Source: Candidatus Altimarinota bacterium
Lineage (GTDB): Bacteria; Patescibacteriota; Gracilibacteria; UBA4473
Direction: 5' to 3'
Assembly (NCBI GenBank): GCA_021736215.1
Contig: JAIPGI010000004.1
Coordinates: 22,809-86,808, forward strand
Length of the DNA: 64,000 nt
Within the stretch, counting starts at the first letter, position 1, and every line of letters begins with the position of its first letter. Below are positions 19,601-27,183 of the stretch, piece after piece. Position numbers and translations under genes: made by a program. The notes under the pieces are model-generated. The model did not search any database. It was not told where the DNA came from and saw only the letters and a list, made by a program, of their open reading frames with translations.

Positions 19601-20011
19601 CTCTGGATAAAATTTCAGGAAAAGAGAAAAAATTTGCGGATTTGTCAAAACCTCTTGAAACAACTCTTGTTGCTCTATTGATTCTAAAGCCAACACATCT
19701 TGAACATTTTTCGAAATTATATTTTTAAGAAAATTTATAAATTTTTTAGATTCATTGTTTTCTTTTTGTTGAAAATCTGGTGAGTGGGTTTCAATACCTA
19801 AATCCTGATCATGAAAATCAGGTAGATCATCTTTGTTCCTGAGAACCAATATATTCAAAATTTCTTCGATTTTACTCGTGTTGACATGAAGAATATTGTT
19901 TTTTTCTAATTCTATAGGAAGTTTTCTCCCGCCATCTGGAAAATCATAGAAATCAGAGCCTTGAGTTCCCTCAAAAGCATCATCCAAAGGTATCGGATCA
20001 GAATCTCCCAT
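16631..20011 (-). CDS. 1126-aa protein with C-terminal class V aminotransferase-like PLP domain
   Basis: The C-terminal part of about 430 residues resembles fold-type I, class V PLP enzymes (cysteine desulfurase group): FYIDSTATTAFERFF, IIVLSSLTRFGNVPL, PLMIDGSQAI (cofactor-binding Asp), LLSGNKAMGTKQAGF with the presumed Schiff-base Lys near residue 879, and VRISFDYLTETKDID near the end. The N-terminal 680 or so residues are soluble, helix-rich and Lys/Glu/Asn-rich, and match no family I recognise. There is no signal peptide or membrane segment. The ATG at 20011 follows a promoter at 20023-20051; an in-frame TTG at 20032 lies inside that promoter. The reaction and substrate cannot be named. 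The gene is monocistronic by context. Confidence 0.78.
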   Translation of the reverse strand: MGDSDPIPLDDAFEGTQGSDFYDFPDGGRKLPIELEKNNILHVNTSKIEEILNILVLRNKDDLPDFHDQDLGIETHSPDFQQKENNESKKFINFLKNIISKNVQDVLALESIEQQELFQEVLTNPQIFSLFLKFYPEFFEKNGEIFAKKENFPRYLYQKGVSAIQSLEGFKMGGDKFLIENILSEPPQGIQGNVDVFSDPLEKLLVTVLTEEYSDTSDKEKKREEERFRSMFRNICELETKVIENFGAEYRLIVILLLHSLDFYFGKVERMINIQIGNYGHLDQKDQNGKPYFPSHLLKFFVNYADISQELIRDFPIDNCQKDIETRSHNMFHRVLNSKELLITHERGEALVNLFEVLVKIVKKNPEKFPWFPFSEDFLQDTPFDKNSLTELIAPEIPRADLVQSLKELSLYKDIRQYEDLSKILFDYKKSLITNVHEDKQIKIIKNMRKGIKNAFQELKESQLSYDDDISDNEVVEVFEKLVNYLGTGLQGYGINIPNTHNSKEIDEYNVPLNPEHLALSKMHIFLRLLHPKTIARNVNVQKQAIEFIDYVRKNINILSENEKNLLILSLEKLFYRKVGKENFDLDMDIPLKILKEKNKYSLRSLLEELSLESFDDDIIAQGIQFDAFQHKFRKGNEPLFPLLGRDMLEMGYDDSLGNNLNNAEKGIPREYLLKTAKRLIKAIKKTSLEDKSFYEKTLNFCKETMSKCFQAYDRGRPTHTFYIDSTATTAFERFFSQCIDFGPNDNAVFSKEEYQSIINVPLSKNSEGVKFFDLHTSEANGDMRAATGEEIFERICSRVNKNTKIIVLSSLTRFGNVPLSNKTKKNGKISSLVALRNALKEKYPNIPLMIDGSQAIARTRMEQLNALNPDIYLLSGNKAMGTKQAGFIALSKPLEEKLFRMGHSFISQENSSTIPLEESVAFALGLLRLAGKSDPFCLEGNLGENKKKTLHEKISEKMKFLTTYTLKKFQNYSSEFVKQNTQLVKEYMASKDYQEKNIRPEELFSCKIFNPLLEGSIKGGMVVLYFPNISSERLSNRLKKDDFEVKPCLGPLIHPITGNTARKKMVRISFDYLTETKDIDAIFEKILTLHGEILNQKLQDPEKMEHIWKYIILNHDYDPMDWYSD

Positions 20012-20022
20012 TTCGCACCCCG

Positions 20023-20051
20023 CTTTTATCAAAAAATAATAATTTTGTCAA
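20023..20051 (-). promoter_or_regulatory. promoter of the 1126-aa protein gene
   Basis: TTGACA (20046-20051), a 17-base spacer and TAAAAG (20023-20028) on the minus strand lie 11 bases from the ATG, predicting a leader of about 5 nt. Confidence 0.65.
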
Positions 20052-20130
20052 CAGTAAAGACACGGAAGAATCCCTTTCCTTTAATGAGGATTTAATGATT
20101 TACAAGCCTTTTACAAATACGTTTTTTAAC

Positions 20131-20207
20131 TGGTGCCAGGAGGGAGATTTGAACTCCCGACCTCCGGGTTATGAATCCGACGCTCTTACCGACTGAGCTA
20201 CCCTGGC
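20131..20207 (-). tRNA. tRNA-Met(CAT), probably elongator
   Basis: Acceptor GCCAGGG/TCCTGGC, D arm GCTC/GAGC, anticodon loop TTCATAA with anticodon CAT, T arm CGGGA/TCCCT-type, discriminator A and encoded CCA (20131-20133). The paired first base (G-C) argues against initiator tRNA. An isoleucine tRNA with lysidine at C34 cannot be excluded from sequence. Confidence 0.92.
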
Positions 20208-20412
20208 TTCTATCGTTAATGATTTTACTTACTCTACCTCTATAAGTCGAGATTTCACTTGTTTTATCTTCGCCTAAAATCCTGATAAAATGTTCTATTT
20301 TTTGAGAATCCTATAAAAAAAGCCAAGCGATTCTATGATTCCCAAGCCTTTCGTCAAATAAATCTTTGCTTCTTTCCGTTTTTCCGTAGAATGAAAAAAA
20401 TATCTATTTATC

Positions 20413-20895
20413 ATGAGTTTTTGGAAAAAAATATTCGGTTTCAAAGAATCTTCTTGTTGCGGGTGTTGCTGTTCTTCTCCTGAAAACAAAAACAATCCCC
20501 TCAATTTTACAAAGGAAGACCTTTTGATACTCAAAAATATTGATAAACGCATTGTTATCGGAAAAGTCCTTGAAGTCGTTTCTCATCCCGACCCAGAAAT
20601 TACCAAGGTTCGTGTTACCAAAACCGATATTGGAAATGGAAAAATAGAACAAATCCTCTGTGGAGGCACAAATGTTTGTGCTGGCATTATCGTGGCTGTT
20701 GCAACCGTAGGAGCCAAATTATCGGAAGATTTTGAAATCGGTATTCGATCCATTCGAGGGATTGAAAGCCGGGGCATGATTTGTGCACGAAGCGAACTTA
20801 ATCTATCTCCTGCAGGTGAACAAAAAGGAGAAATTTGGATTCTCCCTGAAAACTTAGAAGCGAAACTAGGAACCCCCCTTCGGAACATATTATAA
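20413..20895 (+). CDS. stand-alone tRNA-binding (EMAP-II/PheT-B2-like) domain protein with Cys-rich N terminus
   Basis: Residues about 45-150 form an OB-fold tRNA-binding domain: VIGKVLEVVSHPDPEITKVRVTKTD, QILCGGTNVCAGIIVAVATVGA, and IRGIESRGMICARSELNLS. This is the same pattern seen at the N terminus of PheT (VVTGKLLSHKHHPSSEKLSVAQFD), whose gene lies about 600 bases downstream on the same strand. The first 25 residues hold an unusual cluster, SSCCGCCCSSP, that could bind metal or be modified. By family such free domains bind structured RNA or act in trans with synthetases. The role here is not known. Confidence 0.82.
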   Translation: MSFWKKIFGFKESSCCGCCCSSPENKNNPLNFTKEDLLILKNIDKRIVIGKVLEVVSHPDPEITKVRVTKTDIGNGKIEQILCGGTNVCAGIIVAVATVGAKLSEDFEIGIRSIRGIESRGMICARSELNLSPAGEQKGEIWILPENLEAKLGTPLRNIL

Positions 20896-21417
20896 AGTAC
20901 CGCTCAGAAGAATCTCGAGCTCTTTTTGATTTGAAGGGATCTTAAAAGAATCAAGTGCATACATATCAAGGGAAAAGCTCGATTGTCCGCCGTTATGTCC
21001 CAAAGTAACTGTTACTGTCGTTGGATCTTTTTCATTTCTATTGACGGTTATGATAGAAAATCCTTTTTCCCCAGCGGCAATATTCCAACGATTCTCAAAA
21101 GCACGGATTGATTCTTTTTTCAAATTTTCTGAATCAGGAAGTTCGCATTCCGAATTTTTCAATAGAATAGAAAAAACACGAGAAGAAATATCTTTTTTAG
21201 CAGTAAGCTTTTTTTCTAAAAAACCCTCTTCCTGAGAATTATCTATTTCAACAAACTTCAACAGGAGCGTTATTAAGTCTTGCTCATCCTCGCAAGAAAG
21301 CTTCAATCCATTTTTGACAGCATTACTAACTATTTTCACCATATGAAAAACAAAGGGAGAGGTCTCCTCTGGAAAGTTTTCCATGGGGAATTTGGGCTGA
21401 TGTTCCAACTTATCCAT
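20890..21417 (-). CDS. hypothetical protein, 175 aa
   Basis: This is an unrecognised soluble protein. The N-terminal two thirds look helical and acidic (ENFPEETSPFVFHMVKIVSNAVKN...), and the end has beta-like segments (GFSIITVNRNEKDP, TVTVTLGHNGGQSSFSLDMYAL). No signal peptide. A strong promoter (21443-21471) stands upstream. The stop overlaps the convergent tRNA-binding gene by six bases. Confidence 0.65.
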   Translation of the reverse strand: MDKLEHQPKFPMENFPEETSPFVFHMVKIVSNAVKNGLKLSCEDEQDLITLLLKFVEIDNSQEEGFLEKKLTAKKDISSRVFSILLKNSECELPDSENLKKESIRAFENRWNIAAGEKGFSIITVNRNEKDPTTVTVTLGHNGGQSSFSLDMYALDSFKIPSNQKELEILLSGTL

Positions 21418-21442
21418 AGGAATATAGAAATTTATATTTATT

Positions 21443-21471
21443 TATATAAATTAACTAGCCCTAATTGTCAA
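21443..21471 (-). promoter_or_regulatory. promoter of the 175-aa protein gene
   Basis: TTGACA (21466-21471), a 17-base spacer and TATATA (21443-21448) on the minus strand lie 25 bases before the ATG. Confidence 0.75.
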
Positions 21472-21518
21472 ATCGCTCGCCAAAAAACAAAAAATTGTTA
21501 TTCTTTCCGTGAAAAATA

Positions 21519-23906
21519 ATGAAAGTATCTTTGAATTGGCTTCGTGAATTCGTTGACTTCGGAAAATTAGATGCCGAAACGATTGGCAATTCTATCACCA
21601 TACATACGGCAGAATTAGAAGAAGTGATTTCCCTCAAAAATTATTTTGAAAATGTTGTGACGGGAAAACTCCTTTCCCACAAACATCATCCAAGTTCTGA
21701 AAAATTATCTGTAGCACAGTTTGACTGTGGAGCTTTGGGAAAAAAGCAGATTGTTTTTGGACAGGTTCATGAGGTTCGTGAAGGAGAGATTTTACCAATT
21801 GCCATTGATGGAGCCAAACTCAAATCTGGACTGGAAATCAAAAACACGGAAATCCGAGGCACAAGGTCCGAAGGGATGATTGCTGACAATCGAGAACTCG
21901 GCATGAAAAATGAGGGATTATTGAGGCTTCCTGCTTCTACGAAACTCGGGATTTGTCTTCCAAAATTCTGTGAAGAATTTGGTGATAGTCTTTTTGATAT
22001 CGATAACAAATCCCTCACTCACCGTCCAGATCTCTGGGGACACGAAGGGATAGCCCGCGAACTTGCCGCCATTTTTGGGAAAAAACTACTTCTCAAAAAT
22101 CCAAAAGTAAAACTTCCTTCCAAAGGAACTTCTGTTCGGGTAAAAATTGAAACGAATACTTGTCGTCGATTTTGTGGATTGCGTATTTCTAGAGTCCATG
22201 TCCACCCATCAGCAATAACGACACAAATTCGTCTTGAAAATCTTGATATTCGAGCCATTTCCAATCTCGTCGATGTAACGAATCTTGTACTTTTGGAGCT
22301 CGGACAACCCATGCATATATTTGATGCTAAACATGTCAAAGGCAGTATTATTGTTCGTCAAGCGCGACAAGGGGAATCCCTTGTAGCATTGGATGGAGTA
22401 AAATATCAGCTCACCCCGGCAGACACGGTTGTTGCCGACGAAGAAAAAGTACTCTCTATCGCAGGCATTATGGGCGGAGAGTTTTCTGGGGTAACCGAAA
22501 ACACGACGGAGGTTATTTTGGAATGTGCAAACTGGGATCCCGTAGCTATTCGTCGCACCTCTACTCGGCTCGGACTTCGTTCTGACAGTTCCATTCGCTA
22601 TGAAAAATCACTTGATCCCGCTCTCTGCGAGAGAGCCCTTTTGCATGCTGTTGAATACATTCTCTCTTCTTGCCCTCAAGCAGAAATCATAGGTCCCCTG
22701 ACCGATGAATATCCTATAAAATCCAAACCCATAACCATCGATTTGAATCCTCAATATGTACGGATGCATTCGGGCATCCCTGTTACGAACCAAGAAATAC
22801 AAAACAAACTCCAATCAGTCGGGTTCGGAGTAAAACCCAATAAAAACCTATTCCGAGTGGAAGTCCCCAGTTGGCGTGCTACGAAAGATATTTCTATTCC
22901 CGAAGATTTAATTGAAGAAGTCGTTCGTTTGTATGGGTTTGAAAACATCCTCCCTGTCCTTCCAACACTTCCCATCAATCCTCCTCGTTCAAATGCTCTA
23001 CGAAGATTTGAATGGCGTATTCGTGATTTCTTTGCAGCACGAGGGTTTATGGAGGTCTATAATTATTCATTCGTAAACGAAAAAGATGCTCAATTCACAG
23101 GAAATACGAACTACGTTTGCGTTCAGAACCCCCTCTCCTCTGAACACGAAAAACTTCGCCAGACACTGATTTCTAATATGATTGGAAACATTGAATCTGA
23201 GCTCAGAACGCATAAAAAACTTCAATTATTGGAAATCGGGAAAATATACCGCCCCCTCACAAATGAAATTCTTCCCCAAGAGACCCTTCATTTTAATCTT
23301 CTCCTCGGTGAGATAGATGGCTGTGAAAACAATCTTTTCTTTGAACTCAAATCACACCTTCTAGCATTTCTTACTTCTTGGTACGCCAATGCGGAATTCC
23401 GAGTTCCTCAAGATATCCCCCAATATTGTCATCCTGCAAAATGTGCCGAAATCATTATTTCTGATGAACCTATTGGAATTATAGCCACCCTCCATCCACA
23501 AAATCTTCCAGTCAAAAATGCCAACATCGTTTTTGTGGAAATCAATGTGGAAGCACTTCTCTCTCTTTCACAAAAAAGTGAGATTCAATATCAAAAATTG
23601 TCACCATTTCCTACAGTATCAAGAGATATATCAATCGTACTCGATGAAAAAGTCTTTATGCAGGATGTAGAGAAATTCATGTATGAGGCTTCTGCATTAT
23701 TGAAATCCGTAGAACTCTTTGATGAATTCCAAGATGATCGAAAAATCGGAAAAACTCTCAAAAATCTTGCTTTTCACCTTAAATTTCAATCACAGGAAAA
23801 AACTCTTGATGAACAAACCATTGAGAAAAACTTCCAAGCAATAGTAGACATTTTACAGAGAAAATGTGGAGCAAAACTCCGCGTATTATTTGACACGGAA
23901 CACTGA
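21519..23906 (+). CDS. pheT: phenylalanyl-tRNA synthetase beta subunit
   Basis: At 795 residues this is a normal-length PheT. The start MKVSLNWLREFVDF is canonical. Domains in order: N-terminal tRNA-binding B2 (residues about 40-150), B3/B4 editing domain with HRPDLWGHEGIARELAA near 168, B5 (SIPEDLIEEVVRLYGFENI), the class II-like catalytic-fold region (NALRRFEWRIRDFFAARGFMEVYNYSF), and the C-terminal FDX-ACB anticodon-binding domain (FPTVSRDISIVLDE). It needs a PheS partner to charge tRNA-Phe; pheS is not next to it and not in the window, which is unusual since pheST is often an operon. Confidence 0.97.
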   Translation: MKVSLNWLREFVDFGKLDAETIGNSITIHTAELEEVISLKNYFENVVTGKLLSHKHHPSSEKLSVAQFDCGALGKKQIVFGQVHEVREGEILPIAIDGAKLKSGLEIKNTEIRGTRSEGMIADNRELGMKNEGLLRLPASTKLGICLPKFCEEFGDSLFDIDNKSLTHRPDLWGHEGIARELAAIFGKKLLLKNPKVKLPSKGTSVRVKIETNTCRRFCGLRISRVHVHPSAITTQIRLENLDIRAISNLVDVTNLVLLELGQPMHIFDAKHVKGSIIVRQARQGESLVALDGVKYQLTPADTVVADEEKVLSIAGIMGGEFSGVTENTTEVILECANWDPVAIRRTSTRLGLRSDSSIRYEKSLDPALCERALLHAVEYILSSCPQAEIIGPLTDEYPIKSKPITIDLNPQYVRMHSGIPVTNQEIQNKLQSVGFGVKPNKNLFRVEVPSWRATKDISIPEDLIEEVVRLYGFENILPVLPTLPINPPRSNALRRFEWRIRDFFAARGFMEVYNYSFVNEKDAQFTGNTNYVCVQNPLSSEHEKLRQTLISNMIGNIESELRTHKKLQLLEIGKIYRPLTNEILPQETLHFNLLLGEIDGCENNLFFELKSHLLAFLTSWYANAEFRVPQDIPQYCHPAKCAEIIISDEPIGIIATLHPQNLPVKNANIVFVEINVEALLSLSQKSEIQYQKLSPFPTVSRDISIVLDEKVFMQDVEKFMYEASALLKSVELFDEFQDDRKIGKTLKNLAFHLKFQSQEKTLDEQTIEKNFQAIVDILQRKCGAKLRVLFDTEH

Positions 23907-23918
23907 AAGGTGGTATAA
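23889..23918 (+). promoter_or_regulatory. consensus promoter within the end of pheT
   Basis: TTGACA (23889-23894), an 18-base spacer and TATAAT (23913-23918) match consensus in both boxes. The promoter overlaps the pheT stop codon and drives the YtxH-like gene 23 bases on. Confidence 0.85.
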
Positions 23919-23940
23919 TATAAAGAATAATTCAAATTTC

Positions 23941-24129
23941 ATGGAAGAAGAAAAAAAGAAATCGGGCGGGCTCCTTACTGGACTTATCGTCGGCGGGGCT
24001 GTGGGATCGGTGTTGTCTTTTCTTTTTACCTCGGATGAACGACGTAAAAGCACCCAAAAAATATCAAAAAAAATTCTAGAAAAAGGGAAATCTATTGCCG
24101 AAGAATTTATCGATAAATACAAAAATTAG
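23941..24129 (+). CDS. YtxH-like small membrane protein, 62 aa
   Basis: A short charged N terminus (MEEEKKKSGG) precedes one glycine-rich membrane helix (LLTGLIVGGAVGSVLSFLF) and a basic helical tail (RRKSTQKISKKILEKGKSIAEEF). This matches the YtxH-type gas-vesicle/stress-protein-like layout. The function of such proteins is not established. The start follows a perfect promoter with a leader of about 16 nt. Confidence 0.75.
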   Translation: MEEEKKKSGGLLTGLIVGGAVGSVLSFLFTSDERRKSTQKISKKILEKGKSIAEEFIDKYKN

Positions 24130-24261
24130 TTCTTGAATTTTGCGTGTGGAAAAACTCTCTCTCGTAACTAGTTCTTTCATTTATGGTGCAAAAGAATCCC
24201 CCGAGAAAAGTTCTTCTTGATAAAAATCGATTTTTGCGGCAGTATCAGTTGCAATTAAATT

Positions 24262-26235
24262 ATGGATAAGCCAAATTTTCGTCTTGTTTCCAGTTTTTCG
24301 CCAACAGGAGACCAACCTCTGGCCATTGAGAAACTTCTTCGTGGCCTCAAAAACGGACTTCGTCATCAAACACTTCTTGGTGCAACCGGCACAGGAAAGA
24401 CATTTACCATGGCTAATATTATCCAACAGGTACAACGTCCGACACTTATTTTGGCACACAATAAAACTCTAGCTGCACAACTTTGTGCCGAATTCCAACA
24501 GTTTTTTCCTGATAACGCCGTGAGTTATTTCGTAAGTTATTACGATTATTACCAACCAGAAGCATATCTTCCAAAAACAGATACTTTCATAGAAAAAGAG
24601 GCCACTATTAACGAAGAAATTGAAAAATTTAGACATGCCGCAACCATCAACCTTCTCACCCGCCGAGATGTTATTGTTATATCATCTGTTTCCTGTATTT
24701 ATGGATTGGGAGACGTAAGCACGTACGAAGCTCTTTCGATAAAAATAGAGAAAGGGAAGGATTATCCCCGACAACAGTTTTTGCGAAATCTTGTTGATAT
24801 ACAATATCAGCGGACCAGCACCGATCTTCTAAGAGGGAGTTTCGAAGTATTGGGAGATGTTATTACTATTTTCCCTCCCAATTTTGACACAGCATACCAA
24901 CTTGAATTTTGGGGAGACAATCTTGATAAGATAACCGAAGTTGATGCTTTTACGGGAGAATATATCCGAGATCATTCTGAAATTATTATTTTCCCAGCAA
25001 AGCATCAAGTTACAACTCCTGATCGAATCGAAAAAGCAGTCATAGAAATAGAAAAAGACCTAGAGATAAGACTTACCGAACTCAAAAAAATGGGGAAAGA
25101 TCTCGAAGCACACCGACTCAGACAACGAACAACCTATGATATCGAAATGCTCCGAGAAATGGGGTACGTCAATGGTATAGAGAACTACACTCGCTACCTC
25201 ACAGATCAACAACCCGGAGATCCCCCGTCAACTCTCTTGGATTATTTCCCAAAGGATTTTTTATGTTTCGTTGATGAATCTCATATTTCCATTCCCCAAA
25301 TTGGAGGAATGTTTAATGGAAATCTTAGTCGAAAAGAAACCCTTGTTGAGCATGGATTTCGTTTGCCATCGGCAATGGATAATCGTCCACTCCGGTTCCA
25401 AGAGTTTGAGTCACGCGTAAATCAAGCAGTGTATGTTTCCGCCACTCCTGGAAAATACGAATACGAACACTGTGATCGCAAGGACATTGTCGAACAAATA
25501 ATCCGTCCAACCGGACTCGTTGATCCCAGCATAGAAATCCGATCTACAAAACATCAAATCGATGATTTATTGAATGAAATTAAAAAAACGACGACAAAAG
25601 GAGATCGTGTTCTCGTAACAACGGTTACCAAGAAGTCCGCCGAGGATCTCTCTGAATATTTGATAGAAGCGGGGGTGAAAGCCAAATATTTACATTCTGA
25701 AATTGAAACACTGGAACGAATCGAAATTCTTACGGAATTACGTACTGGAAAGATAGAAGTAGTTGTGGGAATCAATCTTTTGAGGGAAGGCCTTGATCTT
25801 CCAGAAGTTTCTTTAATTTGTATTTTGGATGCAGATAAAGAAGGATTTTTAAGAAGCCGAGATGCACTACTTCAAGTCGTCGGACGAGCGGCAAGGAATT
25901 CTGAAGGACATGTTATTATGTACGCAGACAGAAAAACGAATGCTATGCGTGATGCCATTGGAGAAACCGACCGTAGACGAGCCATCCAGGTGGCTTACAA
26001 CACCAAACATGGCATTACCCCAACAACGATTAAAAAAGCCATTGTGGACATTTCTCGCGATCTTGCTGGAGGACCAAAACGAAATTTCCAAAAACTTCAA
26101 AAAAGAGAACAAATCGAACACATGGTTGTGGAGTTGGAAACCGAAATGGATTTGGCAGTCAAAAACCTCGATTTCGAACGAGCCGCTGTACTACGGGATG
26201 AAATCGTAGAACTCGAAGGAAAGATGAAGAAGTAA
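24262..26235 (+). CDS. uvrB: UvrB, excinuclease ABC subunit B
   Basis: This 657-residue protein is the DNA-damage verification helicase of nucleotide excision repair and partner of UvrA and UvrC. Motifs: GDQPLAIEKLL, Walker A LLGATGTGKTFTMAN near residue 40, the beta-hairpin SYYDYYQPEAYLPKTDTFIEK near 94, DESHISIPQIGGMFNG (motif II region), QVVGRAARN (motif VI), and a C-terminal UVR coiled coil (VVELETEMDLAVKNLDFERAAVLRDEI) that contacts UvrC. The ATG start is close to the canonical N terminus. It is convergent with a lipoprotein gene, four bases apart. Confidence 0.98.
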   Translation: MDKPNFRLVSSFSPTGDQPLAIEKLLRGLKNGLRHQTLLGATGTGKTFTMANIIQQVQRPTLILAHNKTLAAQLCAEFQQFFPDNAVSYFVSYYDYYQPEAYLPKTDTFIEKEATINEEIEKFRHAATINLLTRRDVIVISSVSCIYGLGDVSTYEALSIKIEKGKDYPRQQFLRNLVDIQYQRTSTDLLRGSFEVLGDVITIFPPNFDTAYQLEFWGDNLDKITEVDAFTGEYIRDHSEIIIFPAKHQVTTPDRIEKAVIEIEKDLEIRLTELKKMGKDLEAHRLRQRTTYDIEMLREMGYVNGIENYTRYLTDQQPGDPPSTLLDYFPKDFLCFVDESHISIPQIGGMFNGNLSRKETLVEHGFRLPSAMDNRPLRFQEFESRVNQAVYVSATPGKYEYEHCDRKDIVEQIIRPTGLVDPSIEIRSTKHQIDDLLNEIKKTTTKGDRVLVTTVTKKSAEDLSEYLIEAGVKAKYLHSEIETLERIEILTELRTGKIEVVVGINLLREGLDLPEVSLICILDADKEGFLRSRDALLQVVGRAARNSEGHVIMYADRKTNAMRDAIGETDRRRAIQVAYNTKHGITPTTIKKAIVDISRDLAGGPKRNFQKLQKREQIEHMVVELETEMDLAVKNLDFERAAVLRDEIVELEGKMKK

Positions 26236-26239
26236 CTTC

Positions 26240-27067
26240 TTATTCTGTAACATCTTCTTCCATTGGAACTGATGTTTCTGTTGTATTTTGTTCTGCGTTT
26301 TGAGCTTGTGCTTCGCGAGCTTTTCTGAATTCCTCGAGCTCAATATAACATACTTGAGGTCCAGCCGCATAAGGCGCAACTTGATAGGGATCGAATGTAA
26401 ATTCCAAAGCTTCATCTCCAACATAAGTAAACGTAGCAAAGTTCTGAACATTTGGAGCGAGTCCATCGGCAATCATGGCTTTGTCGGAAAATTCCCCTAA
26501 ATCTTGCGTAATCTGCACCGAACAAAAATTGGATGCCATATTTAAAAATCCAGGTAAAGCTTCTTCCATAAGTCCTATTTCAATTATTTTATCGATTGGC
26601 AAAGCATAGTTCACCGATCGGCTATACTGCATTCCATGTGCCCCTCCTGTGTATGTAGCAAAATCAAATCTCACGCTTATCATATTGGGCGTGTAAGCCG
26701 TAATTTCGTACACATTGGCGAGATGATATTGCCCATAGGCCGCAGAAGATTCATCTAGAAAAAATTCTTGCTCTACAAACCCATTAAATTCCGTATCAAT
26801 GAGTGTCGCAATAGCTGTATTGAGAACATTATATTTTTCGTCTTTCCACTGTGGATACGTCAAAGAAACCCAGTAGGCATCTGTTTTATCGGAAACCTTT
26901 TCTTCGGTTACTCCATCGGGCAAAGTCTCCTCTGAAACATTTCCTTCAGGCATTTCTACTTGTTGCATATCTTCATTTGATGCAGAAGAGAGCTTGTTCG
27001 TAGGATTGGAAACAGAACACCCTACCAAAAGGAGACCAAAGCCGAAAGCTAGAACGAATTTTCTCAT
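26240..27067 (-). CDS. DUF3298-like lipoprotein, 275 aa
   Basis: The start at 27067 gives a lipoprotein signal: MRKFVLAFGFGLLLVGC with lipobox LLVGC and lipidation Cys at residue 17. A low-complexity linker rich in Glu, Ser, Thr and Val follows. The mature domain has the DUF4163/DUF3298 pattern seen in RsiV-like proteins (VRFDFATYTGGAHGM, LEFTFDPYQVAPYAAGP). Those proteins can bind lysozyme-like ligands in some Firmicutes, but there is no sigma factor gene here, so only an extracytoplasmic location can be claimed. The C terminus is acidic and disordered (TTETSVPMEEDVTE). Confidence 0.82.
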   Translation of the reverse strand: MRKFVLAFGFGLLLVGCSVSNPTNKLSSASNEDMQQVEMPEGNVSEETLPDGVTEEKVSDKTDAYWVSLTYPQWKDEKYNVLNTAIATLIDTEFNGFVEQEFFLDESSAAYGQYHLANVYEITAYTPNMISVRFDFATYTGGAHGMQYSRSVNYALPIDKIIEIGLMEEALPGFLNMASNFCSVQITQDLGEFSDKAMIADGLAPNVQNFATFTYVGDEALEFTFDPYQVAPYAAGPQVCYIELEEFRKAREAQAQNAEQNTTETSVPMEEDVTE

Positions 27068-27183
27068 CACGAAAATGAGACCATTTTTCTGAGAAAAAAG
27101 CAATGGAAATTCGATCCTTTTGTATAAAAAAGAATACTTGAGGATGATGAGTTTTTTATCGGAATAATTTTCTTTCTTCTTTC

